Of a DNA stretch of 64,000 bases, positions 44,576 through 53,479 are shown piece by piece (the first letter of the stretch is position 1; every line of letters starts with the position of its first letter). Position numbers and translations under genes: made by a program. The DNA lies in assembly GCF_910578895.1 (NCBI RefSeq), contig NZ_CAJTSC010000001.1:192677-256676 (forward strand), read 5' to 3'. Source of the stretch: an uncultured Bacteroides sp. GTDB taxonomy: Bacteria; Bacteroidota; Bacteroidia; Bacteroidales; Bacteroidaceae. The notes under the pieces are model-generated. The model ran no database searches. It was not told where the DNA came from and saw nothing but the letters and a program-made list of their open reading frames with translations.

Positions 44576-45376
44576 ATGCTTGAACTGAAAAATAATCCTG
44601 CCGGAAACTTCTTTCTCTTGGCAGGCCCGTGTGTGATTGAAGGAGAAGATATGGCAATGCGCATTGCCGAACGCATAGTAAACATCACCGGGAAACTGCA
44701 AATCCCCTATGCCTTCAAAGGTTCTTACCGCAAAGCCAACCGTTCGCGTTTAGACTCGTTTACGGGCATAGGCGATGAAAAAGCACTGAAAATCCTGAAG
44801 AAAGTACACGACACGTTCGGAGTGCCCACCGTGACAGACATCCACGCCGCAGAGGAAGCGGCTATGGCAGCCGAATATGTTGATATCCTGCAAATCCCCG
44901 CTTTCCTCTGCAGACAAACCGACCTGCTGGTAGCCGCCGCCAAGACCGGCAAGACCGTTAATATAAAGAAAGGGCAATTCCTCTCCCCGCTTGCCATGCA
45001 GTTTGCAGCCGACAAAGTGGTGGAAGCCGGAAACAGGAAGGTTATGATTACAGAGCGCGGAACGACCTTCGGCTACCAGGATCTTGTGGTGGATTACCGC
45101 GGAATACCCGAAATGCAGACTTTCGGCTTCCCCGTCATACTGGACGTCACCCACTCCCTGCAGCAGCCCAACCAAACCAGCGGCGTCACCGGCGGCATGC
45201 CGCAACTGATTGAGACCATAGCAAAGGCAGGCATCGCCACAGGTGCGGACGGACTGTTCATCGAGACACACGAAAACCCTGCCGTAGCCAAAAGCGACGG
45301 TGCCAACATGCTGAAGCTGGATTTGCTGGAGGGACTTTTAACCAAACTGGTACGTATCCGCCAAGCCATCAAATAA
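44576..45376 (+). CDS. kdsA: 3-deoxy-8-phosphooctulonate (KDO-8-P) synthase
   Basis: 266 aa, cytoplasmic. It carries LLAGPCVIEGEDMA at the N-terminus, FKGSYRKANRSR, the PAFLCRQTDLL motif, NIKKGQFLSP, ERGTTFGYQDLVVDYR and DVTHSLQQPN, all typical of KdsA. It condenses phosphoenolpyruvate with arabinose-5-phosphate in the first committed step of KDO synthesis for lipid A/LPS. Length matches the family. No obvious operon partner for LPS synthesis is adjacent. Confidence 0.96.
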   Translation: MLELKNNPAGNFFLLAGPCVIEGEDMAMRIAERIVNITGKLQIPYAFKGSYRKANRSRLDSFTGIGDEKALKILKKVHDTFGVPTVTDIHAAEEAAMAAEYVDILQIPAFLCRQTDLLVAAAKTGKTVNIKKGQFLSPLAMQFAADKVVEAGNRKVMITERGTTFGYQDLVVDYRGIPEMQTFGFPVILDVTHSLQQPNQTSGVTGGMPQLIETIAKAGIATGADGLFIETHENPAVAKSDGANMLKLDLLEGLLTKLVRIRQAIK

Positions 45377-45449
45377 AAAGAGAGGGTATTTTTGTGATTT
45401 ATCATTTACCGCTCCGACAGATACAGTAAAACATTTTAAAAACCAAATA

Positions 45450-48272
45450 ATGATGAAACATTTATTACGTAACTTATGGATAGTCGCACTGATCGTATGT
45501 TGCAACTTCCAGCAGGCATCTGCACAGCAACTGCCGCCCATTCCTATCGACCCAGCTGTCCGCATCGGCAAACTGGACAACGGATTAACCTATTATATCC
45601 GAAAAAACAATCTTCCCGCCAACCGCGCAGACTTCTATATCGCCCAGAAAGTAGGTTCCATACAGGAAGAGGATAACCAACGCGGTCTTGCCCACTTCCT
45701 CGAACACATGTGCTTTAACGGCACCACCCACTTCCCCGGCAACTCCCTGATACAGTATCTGGAACGTATCGGCGTGAAATTCGGCGAGAACCTGAACGCA
45801 TACACCTCCATAGACGAAACGGTCTATAATATCTCCAATGTACCAGTCAACACTCCCGGAGCCATCGACTCCTGCCTGCTCATCCTGCACGACTGGAGCA
45901 ACGACCTCACGCTGGACGCAAAGGAAATAGACAAGGAGCGCGGCGTCATCAACGAAGAGTGGCGCACACGCATGAGTGCCATGCAGCGTTTCCAGGAAAA
46001 GATGCTCCCTGCCATGTTTGCCGGAACCAAATACGCCAACTGTTTCCCCATCGGGACAATGGATGTCGTAATGAATTTCAAGCCTCAAACCTTAAGAGAC
46101 TATTATGAGAAATGGTACCGCCCCGACTTGCAAGGCATAGTCGTTGTGGGTGACATCGACGTGGATGCCATCGAGGCACTGATTAAAAAGATGTTTGCCG
46201 ACATTCCCGCCCAACCGGACGGCGCCAAGCGCGAATATTATCCTGTAAACGACAACAAGGAGCCTATCGTACTGGTTACCAATGACAAGGAGCAGCCATA
46301 CGTGCAAGCCTTCATCTTCAACAAGCACGAGGCAACTCCCCGCGAAGAGAAAGGCAACGTAGGCTATCTGATGCAAGACTATGCGGCAACCCTTGCCACC
46401 ACCATGCTGAATGCACGTCTGAACGAGTTGCTGCAAGCAGCCAACCCGCCTTACATCTATGCAGCGACCTACGATGACGACTTCTTCGTGGCAAAGACCA
46501 AAGATTCCTTCACCGGCATTGTAGTCTGCAAGGAAGATGCCATTGAAAACGGCATTTCAACCATTCTCCGCGAGATAGAGCGCGCACGCCAGTTCGGATT
46601 TACCGAAACCGAATACAACCGTGCCCGTGCCGAATACCTGCGCCATCTGGAATCCGCTTTCCAGGAACGCGACAAGCGCAAGAACGAAAGCTACGTGAAG
46701 GAATACGTCCGCCACTTCCTCGACAACGAACCCATCCCGGGAATTGCCACCGAATATGCCATCATCAACCAGATAGCGCCGAACATTCCGGTGGCAGCCC
46801 TCAACCAGATGATGCAACAGATGGTGACGGACAGCAACCAGGTGATAGCCCTGTTCGGTCCTCAGAAAGAGGGTCTGAAACTCCCGACAGAGGCAACCAT
46901 CCTGAATCTGCTGAAAGAAGTAAAGGCGGAGAAACTTACTCCGTACGTGGACAAGGTTTCCGACGAACCTTTGATGAAAGAAGCTCCGAAAGGCGGCAAA
47001 ATCGTTTCGGAAAAGAACGACGGCATTTTCGGAACAACGGTGCTGACATTGTCCAACGGCGTCAAGGTCATCATCAAGAAGACCGACTTCAAAGCTGACG
47101 AAATCCGCATGAAAGGCGTAAGCATGGGTGGCAGCTCCCTCTTCCCCGACTCGGAAATCATCAACATCAACGGACTGGATGCGGTGGCATTGGGCGGTCT
47201 GGGCAATTTCAGCGCCATCGAGCTGGAAAAAGTCCTGGCAGGCAAAAAGGCTTCCGTAAGCTATGGCATCGGCGACAAGACAGAAACCGTTGCCGGCAGC
47301 TGCTCTCCCAAAGATTTCGAAACAATGATGCAGCTCACTTACCTGACGTTCACAGCTCCGAGACGCGACAATGACGCCTTCGCATCTTACAAGAACCGCA
47401 GCAAAGCCGAACTGCAGAATATGGATTTGAACCCGAACTCCTCCTTCCGCGACTCTATCACGTCCGGCCTCTACATGAACCACCCCAGAACCCTGAGAAT
47501 GAAAGCCGACATGGTAGACAAGATGGATTATGACAAAATCCTGTCCATGTATCAAGACCGCTTCAAGGACGCCAGCGACTTTACCTTCATTTTAGTGGGA
47601 AATGTCGATGTGGAAGCCGTGAAGCCCCTGATAGAATCCTACTTAGGTGCGTTGCCTTCCATCAACCGCAAAGAGACGTTCAAGGACAACCACATCGCAA
47701 TGCGCAAGGGCGTATACAAGAACGAGTTCATCCGCACGCAGGAGACTCCGAAGGTAAACAACTTCATCTGCTACAGCGGCACCTGCCGATACAGCCTCCG
47801 CAACGACATTCTTATGAGCATGACCGGACAGCTTCTCGAACTTATCTATACGGAGAAGGTACGCGAAGACGAAGGCGGCACATACGGCGTATACCCCATG
47901 GGGCAAATCATCAAATATCCTGCCGAGAGAGCCGTCCTGCAAATCTTCTTCAATACGGCTCCCGAAAAACAGGAGAAACTGATGAAGATTATCTATGCCG
48001 AAGCGGAAGCCTTCGCCAAGAACGGTCCCGATGAAGCCAGCCTGAACAAAGTGAAAGAGTACATGCTGAAGAAGCACAACGAAGACCTGAAGGAAAACGG
48101 CTACTGGCTGAACAGCATAGACGAATACCTGTATGCAGGCATCGATGCGGTGAAGGACTATGAGCAAATCGTCAACAGCATCACGGCAAAGGACGTACGG
48201 AAATTTGCCGACGACCTGCTGAAACAGAAGAACCGGACCACCGTTTCGATGATCAGCCCCGACAAGAAATAA
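45450..48272 (+). CDS. M16 family zinc peptidase, secreted
   Basis: 940 aa with a signal peptide (about 1-26); the second Met (45453) is an alternative start. It holds two M16 repeats. The first has the inverted zinc motif HFLEH (H82, E85, H86) and a distal ERGVINEEW segment carrying the third ligand. The second half (about 520-930) is the inactive partner domain with EKVREDEGGTYG. Its length and plan match PqqL/insulinase-like periplasmic peptidases, which degrade short peptides. It stands alone between kdsA and a terminator. Confidence 0.92.
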   Translation: MMKHLLRNLWIVALIVCCNFQQASAQQLPPIPIDPAVRIGKLDNGLTYYIRKNNLPANRADFYIAQKVGSIQEEDNQRGLAHFLEHMCFNGTTHFPGNSLIQYLERIGVKFGENLNAYTSIDETVYNISNVPVNTPGAIDSCLLILHDWSNDLTLDAKEIDKERGVINEEWRTRMSAMQRFQEKMLPAMFAGTKYANCFPIGTMDVVMNFKPQTLRDYYEKWYRPDLQGIVVVGDIDVDAIEALIKKMFADIPAQPDGAKREYYPVNDNKEPIVLVTNDKEQPYVQAFIFNKHEATPREEKGNVGYLMQDYAATLATTMLNARLNELLQAANPPYIYAATYDDDFFVAKTKDSFTGIVVCKEDAIENGISTILREIERARQFGFTETEYNRARAEYLRHLESAFQERDKRKNESYVKEYVRHFLDNEPIPGIATEYAIINQIAPNIPVAALNQMMQQMVTDSNQVIALFGPQKEGLKLPTEATILNLLKEVKAEKLTPYVDKVSDEPLMKEAPKGGKIVSEKNDGIFGTTVLTLSNGVKVIIKKTDFKADEIRMKGVSMGGSSLFPDSEIININGLDAVALGGLGNFSAIELEKVLAGKKASVSYGIGDKTETVAGSCSPKDFETMMQLTYLTFTAPRRDNDAFASYKNRSKAELQNMDLNPNSSFRDSITSGLYMNHPRTLRMKADMVDKMDYDKILSMYQDRFKDASDFTFILVGNVDVEAVKPLIESYLGALPSINRKETFKDNHIAMRKGVYKNEFIRTQETPKVNNFICYSGTCRYSLRNDILMSMTGQLLELIYTEKVREDEGGTYGVYPMGQIIKYPAERAVLQIFFNTAPEKQEKLMKIIYAEAEAFAKNGPDEASLNKVKEYMLKKHNEDLKENGYWLNSIDEYLYAGIDAVKDYEQIVNSITAKDVRKFADDLLKQKNRTTVSMISPDKK

Positions 48273-48284
48273 GACATCAACTTC

Positions 48285-48368
48285 AGCATCGTAAAGTAGA
48301 GGTTTAGCATCCTAAAGTGGCACTTTAGCATCGCAGAGTAGCACTTTACACTCACAGGGCAGACCTCT
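48285..48368. repeat. four units at 21-bp period after the M16 gene
   Basis: AGCATC-type units start at 48285, 48306 and 48327, with a diverged fourth at 48348. Each is followed by small palindromes such as CTAAAGTGGCACTTTAG. It lies just past the M16 stop codon and before its terminator, so it would be part of the 3' untranslated RNA. Confidence 0.8.
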
Positions 48369-48387
48369 ATAAATTACAGTTTCCCCC

Positions 48388-48426
48388 AAAAGGCTGCGTT
48401 GTTCACGGAAGCAGCGCAGCCTTTTT
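48388..48426 (+). terminator. terminator after the M16 peptidase gene
   Basis: AAAAGGCTGCG (48388-48398) pairs with CGCAGCCTTTT (48415-48425), followed by a T run. Confidence 0.85.
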
Positions 48427-48450
48427 CATATACACTAATCCATATCCATT

Positions 48451-49938
48451 ATGAACCTCTTTATAGAATTGCGCAAGCACGGAAAGCTGGCAGCCAAGCG
48501 AAATCCGATGTACGAGAAGAACAAATTCGGAAAGTTCTGGATGTACTTCATGGCAGTGTTCTGGGCAGGCTATCTGGTGTTCTTCGGCACCACCTTCGCT
48601 TTTGCCTTCAACGACGGAGCAACCGAGGCATACCACGTCTTGAACAGCGGACTTATATTCGTTCTGTGCCTGGACTTCCTGATGCGTTTCCCGTTTCAGA
48701 AAACACCCACCCAAGAAGTAAAGCCCTATCTGCTGTTGCCGGTAAGGCGCAACCGCCTTATCGACTTTCTGCTGATACGTTCCGGATTGGACGGTTTCAA
48801 CCTGATATGGCTGTTCTTTTTTGTCCCGTTCGCCATCATCAGCATTACCAAGTTTTACGGCATAACGGGAGTAGCCGCCTATAGCATCGGAATATGGCTG
48901 CTGATGGTGTTCAACAACTATTGGTTCCTGCTGTGCCGGACATTGATGAGCGAGCGTGTCTGGTGGGTAATCCTGCCCGTACTGGTGTACGGGACTATCG
49001 CCGCCGGCATGTTCATACCGGACAACAGCCCGCTGTTCGACTGGTCTACCGACTTGGGAGAAGGATTTATCCTGGGACACCCGTCCGCCTTCATCGGCAT
49101 GTTTGCGGCAATCGCCGTGCTATGGTTCGTCAACCGCGAAGTGATGGGCAAGCTCGTCTACAACGAAATCAACAAAGTGGAAGACGTCAAGGTGAAGCAC
49201 GTGTCCGAATACAAGTTCCTGGACCGCTACGGAGAAATCGGCGAATACATGCGGCTGGAACTGAAAATGCTGTTGCGCAACAAAATCTGCAAGACATCCC
49301 TGCGCACGTGTTTCCTGATAGTCGCAGGCTTTACCTGCGTCCTGAGTTTCACCGAAGCATACGACGGCAGAGGCATGAAAAACTTCATCATGATTTACAA
49401 CTTCCTGATTTTCGGGCTTCTGTTCCTGTCGAGCCTGATGAGCTACGAAGGCAACTACATCGACGGGCTGATGAGCCGCAAAGAATCCATCTATACCCTG
49501 CTGCGTGCCAAATACACGTTGTACAGCATTGCCATCCTCATCCCGCTGCTCCTGATGATACCGGCAATGGCAACCGGCAAACTGTCCGTACTGAGCTGCA
49601 TCGCCTGGGCCGTGTTCGTGGCCGGAGGCGTATATTTCTGCCTGTTCCAATTGGCGGTATACAACAACAAGACAATCGACCTGAACACCAAGATGACCAG
49701 CCGCCGGAACATGGGAAGCGGACTGCAGAACCTGATTTCCGGAGCGACATTCGGAGTCCCCTTTTTCCTGAACTTCATACTGACAAGCCTTTTCGGTCCC
49801 GACACCACCGCCTGGATACTGATTGCCATCGGCACAGGCTTTATACTGACTTCCCGCCTTTGGCTGAGAAACGTGTACCAACGCTTCATGAAGCGGCGCT
49901 ACAAAAACATGGAAGGCTTCAGAGACAGCCGGCAGTAA
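48451..49938 (+). CDS. DUF5687 ABC-type membrane protein
   Basis: 495 aa, a polytopic membrane protein with about ten hydrophobic helices. It begins MNLFIELRKHGKLAAKRNP and contains an amphipathic linker in the middle (VKHVSEYKFLDRYGEIGEY). The sequence matches the DUF5687 family, regarded as ABC-2-like permeases of Bacteroidetes. It is followed 67 bp later by an ABC ATPase on the same strand, which is its likely partner. Substrate is unknown. It has no signal peptide other than the membrane helices. Confidence 0.85.
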   Translation: MNLFIELRKHGKLAAKRNPMYEKNKFGKFWMYFMAVFWAGYLVFFGTTFAFAFNDGATEAYHVLNSGLIFVLCLDFLMRFPFQKTPTQEVKPYLLLPVRRNRLIDFLLIRSGLDGFNLIWLFFFVPFAIISITKFYGITGVAAYSIGIWLLMVFNNYWFLLCRTLMSERVWWVILPVLVYGTIAAGMFIPDNSPLFDWSTDLGEGFILGHPSAFIGMFAAIAVLWFVNREVMGKLVYNEINKVEDVKVKHVSEYKFLDRYGEIGEYMRLELKMLLRNKICKTSLRTCFLIVAGFTCVLSFTEAYDGRGMKNFIMIYNFLIFGLLFLSSLMSYEGNYIDGLMSRKESIYTLLRAKYTLYSIAILIPLLLMIPAMATGKLSVLSCIAWAVFVAGGVYFCLFQLAVYNNKTIDLNTKMTSRRNMGSGLQNLISGATFGVPFFLNFILTSLFGPDTTAWILIAIGTGFILTSRLWLRNVYQRFMKRRYKNMEGFRDSRQ

Positions 49939-50005
49939 CAGCCCGCCAATCCCCCTAATTCAAAATTCATAATTCACAATTCAAATTCCCCCATAACTTT
50001 CAGCT

Positions 50006-50782
50006 ATGATTTCGATAAACAACCTACAGAAGAAATTCGGCGCAAAGACAGCCGTAAACATTGACAGCTACACCATCAACAGCGGCGACATGCTGGGGCT
50101 GGTGGGCAACAACGGAGCCGGAAAGACCACCCTGTTCCGGCTCATACTGGACCTCCTGCAAGCCGACAACGGCAACGTCACCATCGGCGGCATAGACGTA
50201 TGCAAGAGCGAAGAGTGGAAAAAGCATACCGGCGCCTTCATCGACGACGGCTTCCTGATAGACTACCTCACACCGGAGGAGTATTTCTATTTCATCGGCA
50301 AGATGTACGGCCTAAAAAAAGAAGAGGTGGACGGACGCATCGCTCCCTTCGAACGTTTCATGAACGGTGAAGTCATGGGACAGAAGAAGTTCATACGCAA
50401 CTTCTCTGCCGGAAACAAGCAAAAGATAGGCATCATTTCCGCCATGCTGCACCATCCGCAACTGCTGATACTGGACGAGCCGTTCAACTTTCTGGACCCC
50501 AGCTCGCAATCCATCATCAAGCAACTGCTGAAAAAGTACAACGAGGAGCAGGGAGCCACCGTCATTATCTCCAGCCACAACCTGAATCATACGGTAGACG
50601 TGTGTCCGCGCATCGCCTTATTGGAGCACGGAGTCATCATCCGCGACATACAAAACGAAAACGATTCGGCGGAAAAAGAACTGGAAGCCTATTTCAATGT
50701 CAATGTGGAGGAAGACGGCGCCACGGCAAACGATGCGGACGAAAAGCAGGAAGCAAAAGAAACAACCACCATAGAGGAATGA
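50006..50782 (+). CDS. ABC transporter ATP-binding protein
   Basis: 258 aa, cytoplasmic ATPase. Walker A GNNGAGKT (34-41), a signature variant NFSAGNKQK (132-140), Walker B LLILDE (153-158) and the H-loop region VIISSHNLNH are visible. The acidic C-terminal tail (from about 230) is low-complexity. It pairs with the DUF5687 permease upstream. Its TGA overlaps the ATG of the NlpC/P60 gene in the sequence ATGA, so the two are probably translationally coupled. Confidence 0.92.
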   Translation: MISINNLQKKFGAKTAVNIDSYTINSGDMLGLVGNNGAGKTTLFRLILDLLQADNGNVTIGGIDVCKSEEWKKHTGAFIDDGFLIDYLTPEEYFYFIGKMYGLKKEEVDGRIAPFERFMNGEVMGQKKFIRNFSAGNKQKIGIISAMLHHPQLLILDEPFNFLDPSSQSIIKQLLKKYNEEQGATVIISSHNLNHTVDVCPRIALLEHGVIIRDIQNENDSAEKELEAYFNVNVEEDGATANDADEKQEAKETTTIEE

Positions 50783-51297
50783 ACATGAAGCAAACCTTGC
50801 ACTACATCATTGCGCTGGCAGGATTAGCGCTCTGCCTAAGCTCCTGCCGGACATCGGCCCCGCGTCTCGACTACAAAGCGTTGGCGCAGGCTTCCGTGCG
50901 CTTAGGCATGGACATCGAACTGGCGGACAACCACAAGCTGTACATCAACGCCGCCGAATGGATAGGCACCCCCTACCGCGCCGGCGGCGACAGCAAGCAT
51001 GGGACGGATTGTTCCGGACTGGTGGCACAGCTTTACAGGAAAACCTACCGCATACGCCTGTCGCGCAGCACGGACAGACAGCTGAAGGAAAGCAACAGGA
51101 TAGCCCGCCGCAACCTGCGCGAAGGCGACCTGGTGTTCTTCACCAGCCGGGCGTCCCGCAAGAAAGTCGCCCACGTAGGCATTTACCTGAAAGACGGCAA
51201 GTTCGTCCACGCCAGTACCAGCCGGGGAGTCATCGTGAGCAGCCTGAAGGAGAGATATTACACACAATACTGGCTGTGCGGCGGAAGAGTGAAGTAA
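50779..51297 (+). CDS. NlpC/P60 cell-wall peptidase lipoprotein
   Basis: 172 aa. ATG at 50779 overlaps the ABC ATPase stop (ATGA), and a second ATG at 50785 is possible. The frame is open farther upstream but that part has no signal sequence. Lipobox Cys23 (LCLSSCRT) anchors it. The NlpC/P60 domain (about 50-172) has Cys78 in GTDCSGL, His132 in KVAHVGIYL and His144 in FVHAST. Such enzymes cut peptidoglycan stem peptides (gamma-D-Glu-diaminopimelate bonds). Coupling with an ABC exporter pair suggests a link to cell-envelope work, which is inference. Confidence 0.9.
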   Translation: MNMKQTLHYIIALAGLALCLSSCRTSAPRLDYKALAQASVRLGMDIELADNHKLYINAAEWIGTPYRAGGDSKHGTDCSGLVAQLYRKTYRIRLSRSTDRQLKESNRIARRNLREGDLVFFTSRASRKKVAHVGIYLKDGKFVHASTSRGVIVSSLKERYYTQYWLCGGRVK

Positions 51298-51305
51298 TTT
51301 TTCCC

Positions 51306-51313
51306 TAACTTTG
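51306..51313 (+). promoter_or_regulatory. -7 box of the HAD gene
   Basis: TAACTTTG matches the -7 consensus and lies 18 bp before ATG 51332. It also argues against the in-frame ATG at 51311, which overlaps the box. Confidence 0.5.
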
Positions 51314-51331
51314 CCGCAAAAAGGCAGATTT

Positions 51332-52087
51332 ATGAATTATACCACCTACCTCTTCGACTTCGATTACACCCTTGCCGACTCCTCGCGCGGCATCGTCACC
51401 TGTTTCCGCAACGTACTGAACCGCCACGGATATACCCAGCCCACCGACGATGACATCAAGCGCACCATCGGCAAGACCCTGGAAGACTCTTTTTCCATCC
51501 TCTCCGGCGTGACCGACCCCCGGCAGCTTGCAGAACTGAAGAAAGAATACGTAAAAGAGGCAGACACGCACATGACCGTGAACACGGTGCTTTTCCTCGA
51601 AACCAAGTCCGTACTGATAGCATTGAAAGACTCCGGTGCCCGTATCGGCATCATCTCCACCAAGTTCCGCTACCGCATCCGGGAACTATTGGACCAGCAC
51701 TTCCCCAACGACTTCCTGGACATCATCATCGGCGGAGAAGACGTGAAAACGCCCAAACCCTCTCCGGAAGGGTTGCTGCTCGCCATCAAGCAACTGCACG
51801 CCACCAAAGCCGAGACGCTGTACATCGGCGACAGCACGGTAGACGCGGAAACCGCACAAAAGGCAGGGGTGGATTTTGCAGGCATCACGCACGGCATGAC
51901 CACCGCCGAAGAGCTGCAGCGCTATCCGCACAAGAAGATAATGGACAGCCTGGAAGAATTACTGGAACGGGAACCACTGCCCGCTGCCGCCGCTCCGAAG
52001 CGCATAAGCCTACGGAGCATCGCACTTCTATTGGTTCTCCTTGCCGCGTTAGCCGCGCTCTTTTTCATCCACCTGCTTTATCTTTGA
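51332..52087 (+). CDS. HAD phosphatase with C-terminal membrane anchor
   Basis: 251 aa from ATG 51332. HAD motif I is FDFDYTLAD (D9, D11), motif II is IISTKF, motif III Lys is in KTPKPSPEG, and motif IV is YIGDSTVDAETA. This matches the phosphoglycolate phosphatase/beta-phosphoglucomutase-like group. After the catalytic domain a Pro/Ala stretch leads to a single hydrophobic helix at the C-terminus (IALLLVLLAALAALFFIHLL), which is unusual for this group and suggests tail anchoring in the inner membrane. Substrate is not known. Confidence 0.88.
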   Translation: MNYTTYLFDFDYTLADSSRGIVTCFRNVLNRHGYTQPTDDDIKRTIGKTLEDSFSILSGVTDPRQLAELKKEYVKEADTHMTVNTVLFLETKSVLIALKDSGARIGIISTKFRYRIRELLDQHFPNDFLDIIIGGEDVKTPKPSPEGLLLAIKQLHATKAETLYIGDSTVDAETAQKAGVDFAGITHGMTTAEELQRYPHKKIMDSLEELLEREPLPAAAAPKRISLRSIALLLVLLAALAALFFIHLLYL

Positions 52088-52112
52088 GTCCGGAATCTCA
52101 CACGGCATTTTC

Positions 52113-52258
52113 ATATACGGAAGTTATCGGGAGCCGGAAGGAGTCATCGCCCTTCGGGCTTGGAGTTACAAGCCGACAGCCCTGCTGATGTATAACGATA
52201 CTGTCGGCATCCGACTCCCTTTAACTCCCGGCAACTCCCTTAAATGAAAGAACCGTGT
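52113..52258. repeat. hairpin repeat element, copy 3
   Basis: TCATCGCCCTTCGGGCTTGG, GAGTTACAAGCCGACAG, GCTGATGTATAACGATACTG and TCGGCATCCGACTCCC, then AACTCCCTTAAATGAAAG. Very close to copy 5 at 56745. CCGACAG/CTGTCGG forms the main stem. Confidence 0.75.
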
Positions 52259-52290
52259 GGCGGACGATGTGAAAGCCAACCGGCTCCGCT

Positions 52291-52754
52291 TCATGACAAA
52301 AAGAGGGAAAAACCGTTCTTTTACTTACTCCATCCCCTGCCCCTTTCTTCCGAAACAGGAGCGGCTTGCATAAAACGCGGATACGCATGCGCTTTTCCCC
52401 GATAAAAATGCACCGTTTATGCGGAAAACCGTTTTTTCTCCCGGCAGACACAAGTGTTTCAGCCGAGAGACATTAGTGTCTGACGCAAGCGGCATTAATG
52501 TCTGTCACGATAGACACTAATGTCCATCACGAGCGGCATTAATGCCGCTCGCCGCAGACGTCAATATCCGGAAAACGGGATGCCCGCACAGGGCATTTCC
52601 GGCGTTTTTCCGTGCTGGTTGGTTTGTAAGGATTTCGCTATCGCACTGGGTATATGCAAGATGAACGTTTTCCGTTTCGTTTTTTCCGGCAGGCAGCACA
52701 TCGGGACGGAAACAGGCGATTCTGCGGCGCCGGAAAATACAAACTGTCAGAATG
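52291..52754. repeat. long dispersed repeat, copy B
   Basis: Same element as 12261-12677 in the same orientation, with about 65-70 extra bases after the CGCACTGGGTAT position (cognate site in copy A near 12645). It is flanked by hairpin repeat copies 3 and 4, which copy A does not have. Confidence 0.85.
52477..52571. repeat. 22-bp-period array inside copy B
   Basis: Units start at 52477, 52499, 52521 and 52543, with a partial unit at 52565. The unit TGTCCATCACGAGCGGCATTAA is identical to the one at 12515 in copy A, while the other units differ, so units appear to change one at a time. Confidence 0.85.
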
Positions 52755-52825
52755 TACAGGCGCAACACAGCTTTTGCATTTTAAAGGAGTTCGAGAAGTC
52801 AAAAGGAGTCCTCAGCCGCCAAGCC

Positions 52826-52980
52826 GGCTGAGGAGTTAAAGCCGATACTTCTATAACAATATCATACACAAGAGTACCGGCACCGGCTCCTTTAACTCCC
52901 CTGACGAGGCGATGCGAAGGGATAACTCCTCTAACTCCTTTTTTCTCCCCTCCAACTCCCCTCAATGAAAAAGCCGTGTC
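52826..52980. repeat. hairpin repeat element, copy 4
   Basis: It has GAGGAGTTAAAGCCGATAC, a changed middle, CTCCTTTAACTCCCC, GCGAAGGGATAACTCC and the tail AACTCCCCTCAATGAAAAAG. The right arm of the usual hairpin has been lost. Confidence 0.6.
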
Positions 52981-53016
52981 CTTAAATGAAAAAGCGGTGA
53001 AAAAGAAGAGAAAACA

Positions 53017-53048
53017 TTTGTCTGTTCCGAATAAAAGAAGTACTTTTG
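53017..53048 (+). promoter_or_regulatory. promoter of rplU-rpmA
   Basis: TTTG (53017-53020), 20-bp gap, TACTTTTG (53041-53048): a full consensus promoter. The leader to the rplU ATG is about 85 nt. Confidence 0.75.
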
Positions 53049-53066
53049 TGCCCGATTATTCCGCAC

Positions 53067-53108
53067 CGGGTTCAACCAAGTGCTTTCTAAGTGATTAGAG
53101 ACCACCCG
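53067..53108 (+). promoter_or_regulatory. structured leader of rplU
   Basis: CGGGT (53067-53071) can pair with ACCCG (53104-53108). Inside, TCTAA (53086-53090) and TTAGA (53095-53099) enclose GTGA, a GNRA-type tetraloop. The fold lies between promoter and start codon, where ribosomal proteins often regulate their own mRNA. Function is inferred. Confidence 0.4.
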
Positions 53109-53139
53109 ACGGAGCTAACTTATACATTATATATAAGAA

Positions 53140-53457
53140 ATGTACGCAATTGTAGAAATCAACGGTCAGCAATTCAAAGCAGAAGCTGGCAAGAAACTGT
53201 TTGTACACCACATGCAAAACGCTGAAGCAGGTGCGACAGTAGAATTCGAGAAAGTTCTTTTGGTAGACAAAGACGGCAACATCACAGTAGGTGCTCCTAC
53301 GGTAGAAGGCGCAAAGGTAGTTTGCGAAGTTGTTTCCGGCTTGGTAAAAGGCGACAAGGTTCTTGTTTTCCACAAGAAAAGAAGAAAAGGTTACCGCAAG
53401 TTGAACGGTCACCGTCAGCAATTCACAGAGTTAACAATCAAGGAAGTAGTAGCTTAA
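53140..53457 (+). CDS. rplU: 50S ribosomal protein L21
   Basis: 105 aa. MYAIVEINGQQFKAEAGKKL, FEKVLLVDKDG, the GAPTVEGAKV segment and the C-terminal KKRRKGYRKLNGHRQQFTEL block are those of bacterial bL21. It binds 23S rRNA early in assembly of the large subunit. It is followed 22 bp later by rpmA, the standard pair. The codon use is strongly biased as expected for a highly expressed gene. Confidence 0.98.
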   Translation: MYAIVEINGQQFKAEAGKKLFVHHMQNAEAGATVEFEKVLLVDKDGNITVGAPTVEGAKVVCEVVSGLVKGDKVLVFHKKRRKGYRKLNGHRQQFTELTIKEVVA

Positions 53458-53479
53458 TCAATTAAAACAGTAAGAAGAA

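Larger units (their letters stand above)
52088..53139. other. 1.05-kb intergenic region rich in repeats
   Basis: No gene is supported. It holds two copies of the hairpin repeat family flanking copy B of the long dispersed repeat, then the rplU promoter and structured leader. Small ORFs inside the repeats are not conserved between copies. Confidence 0.8.
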
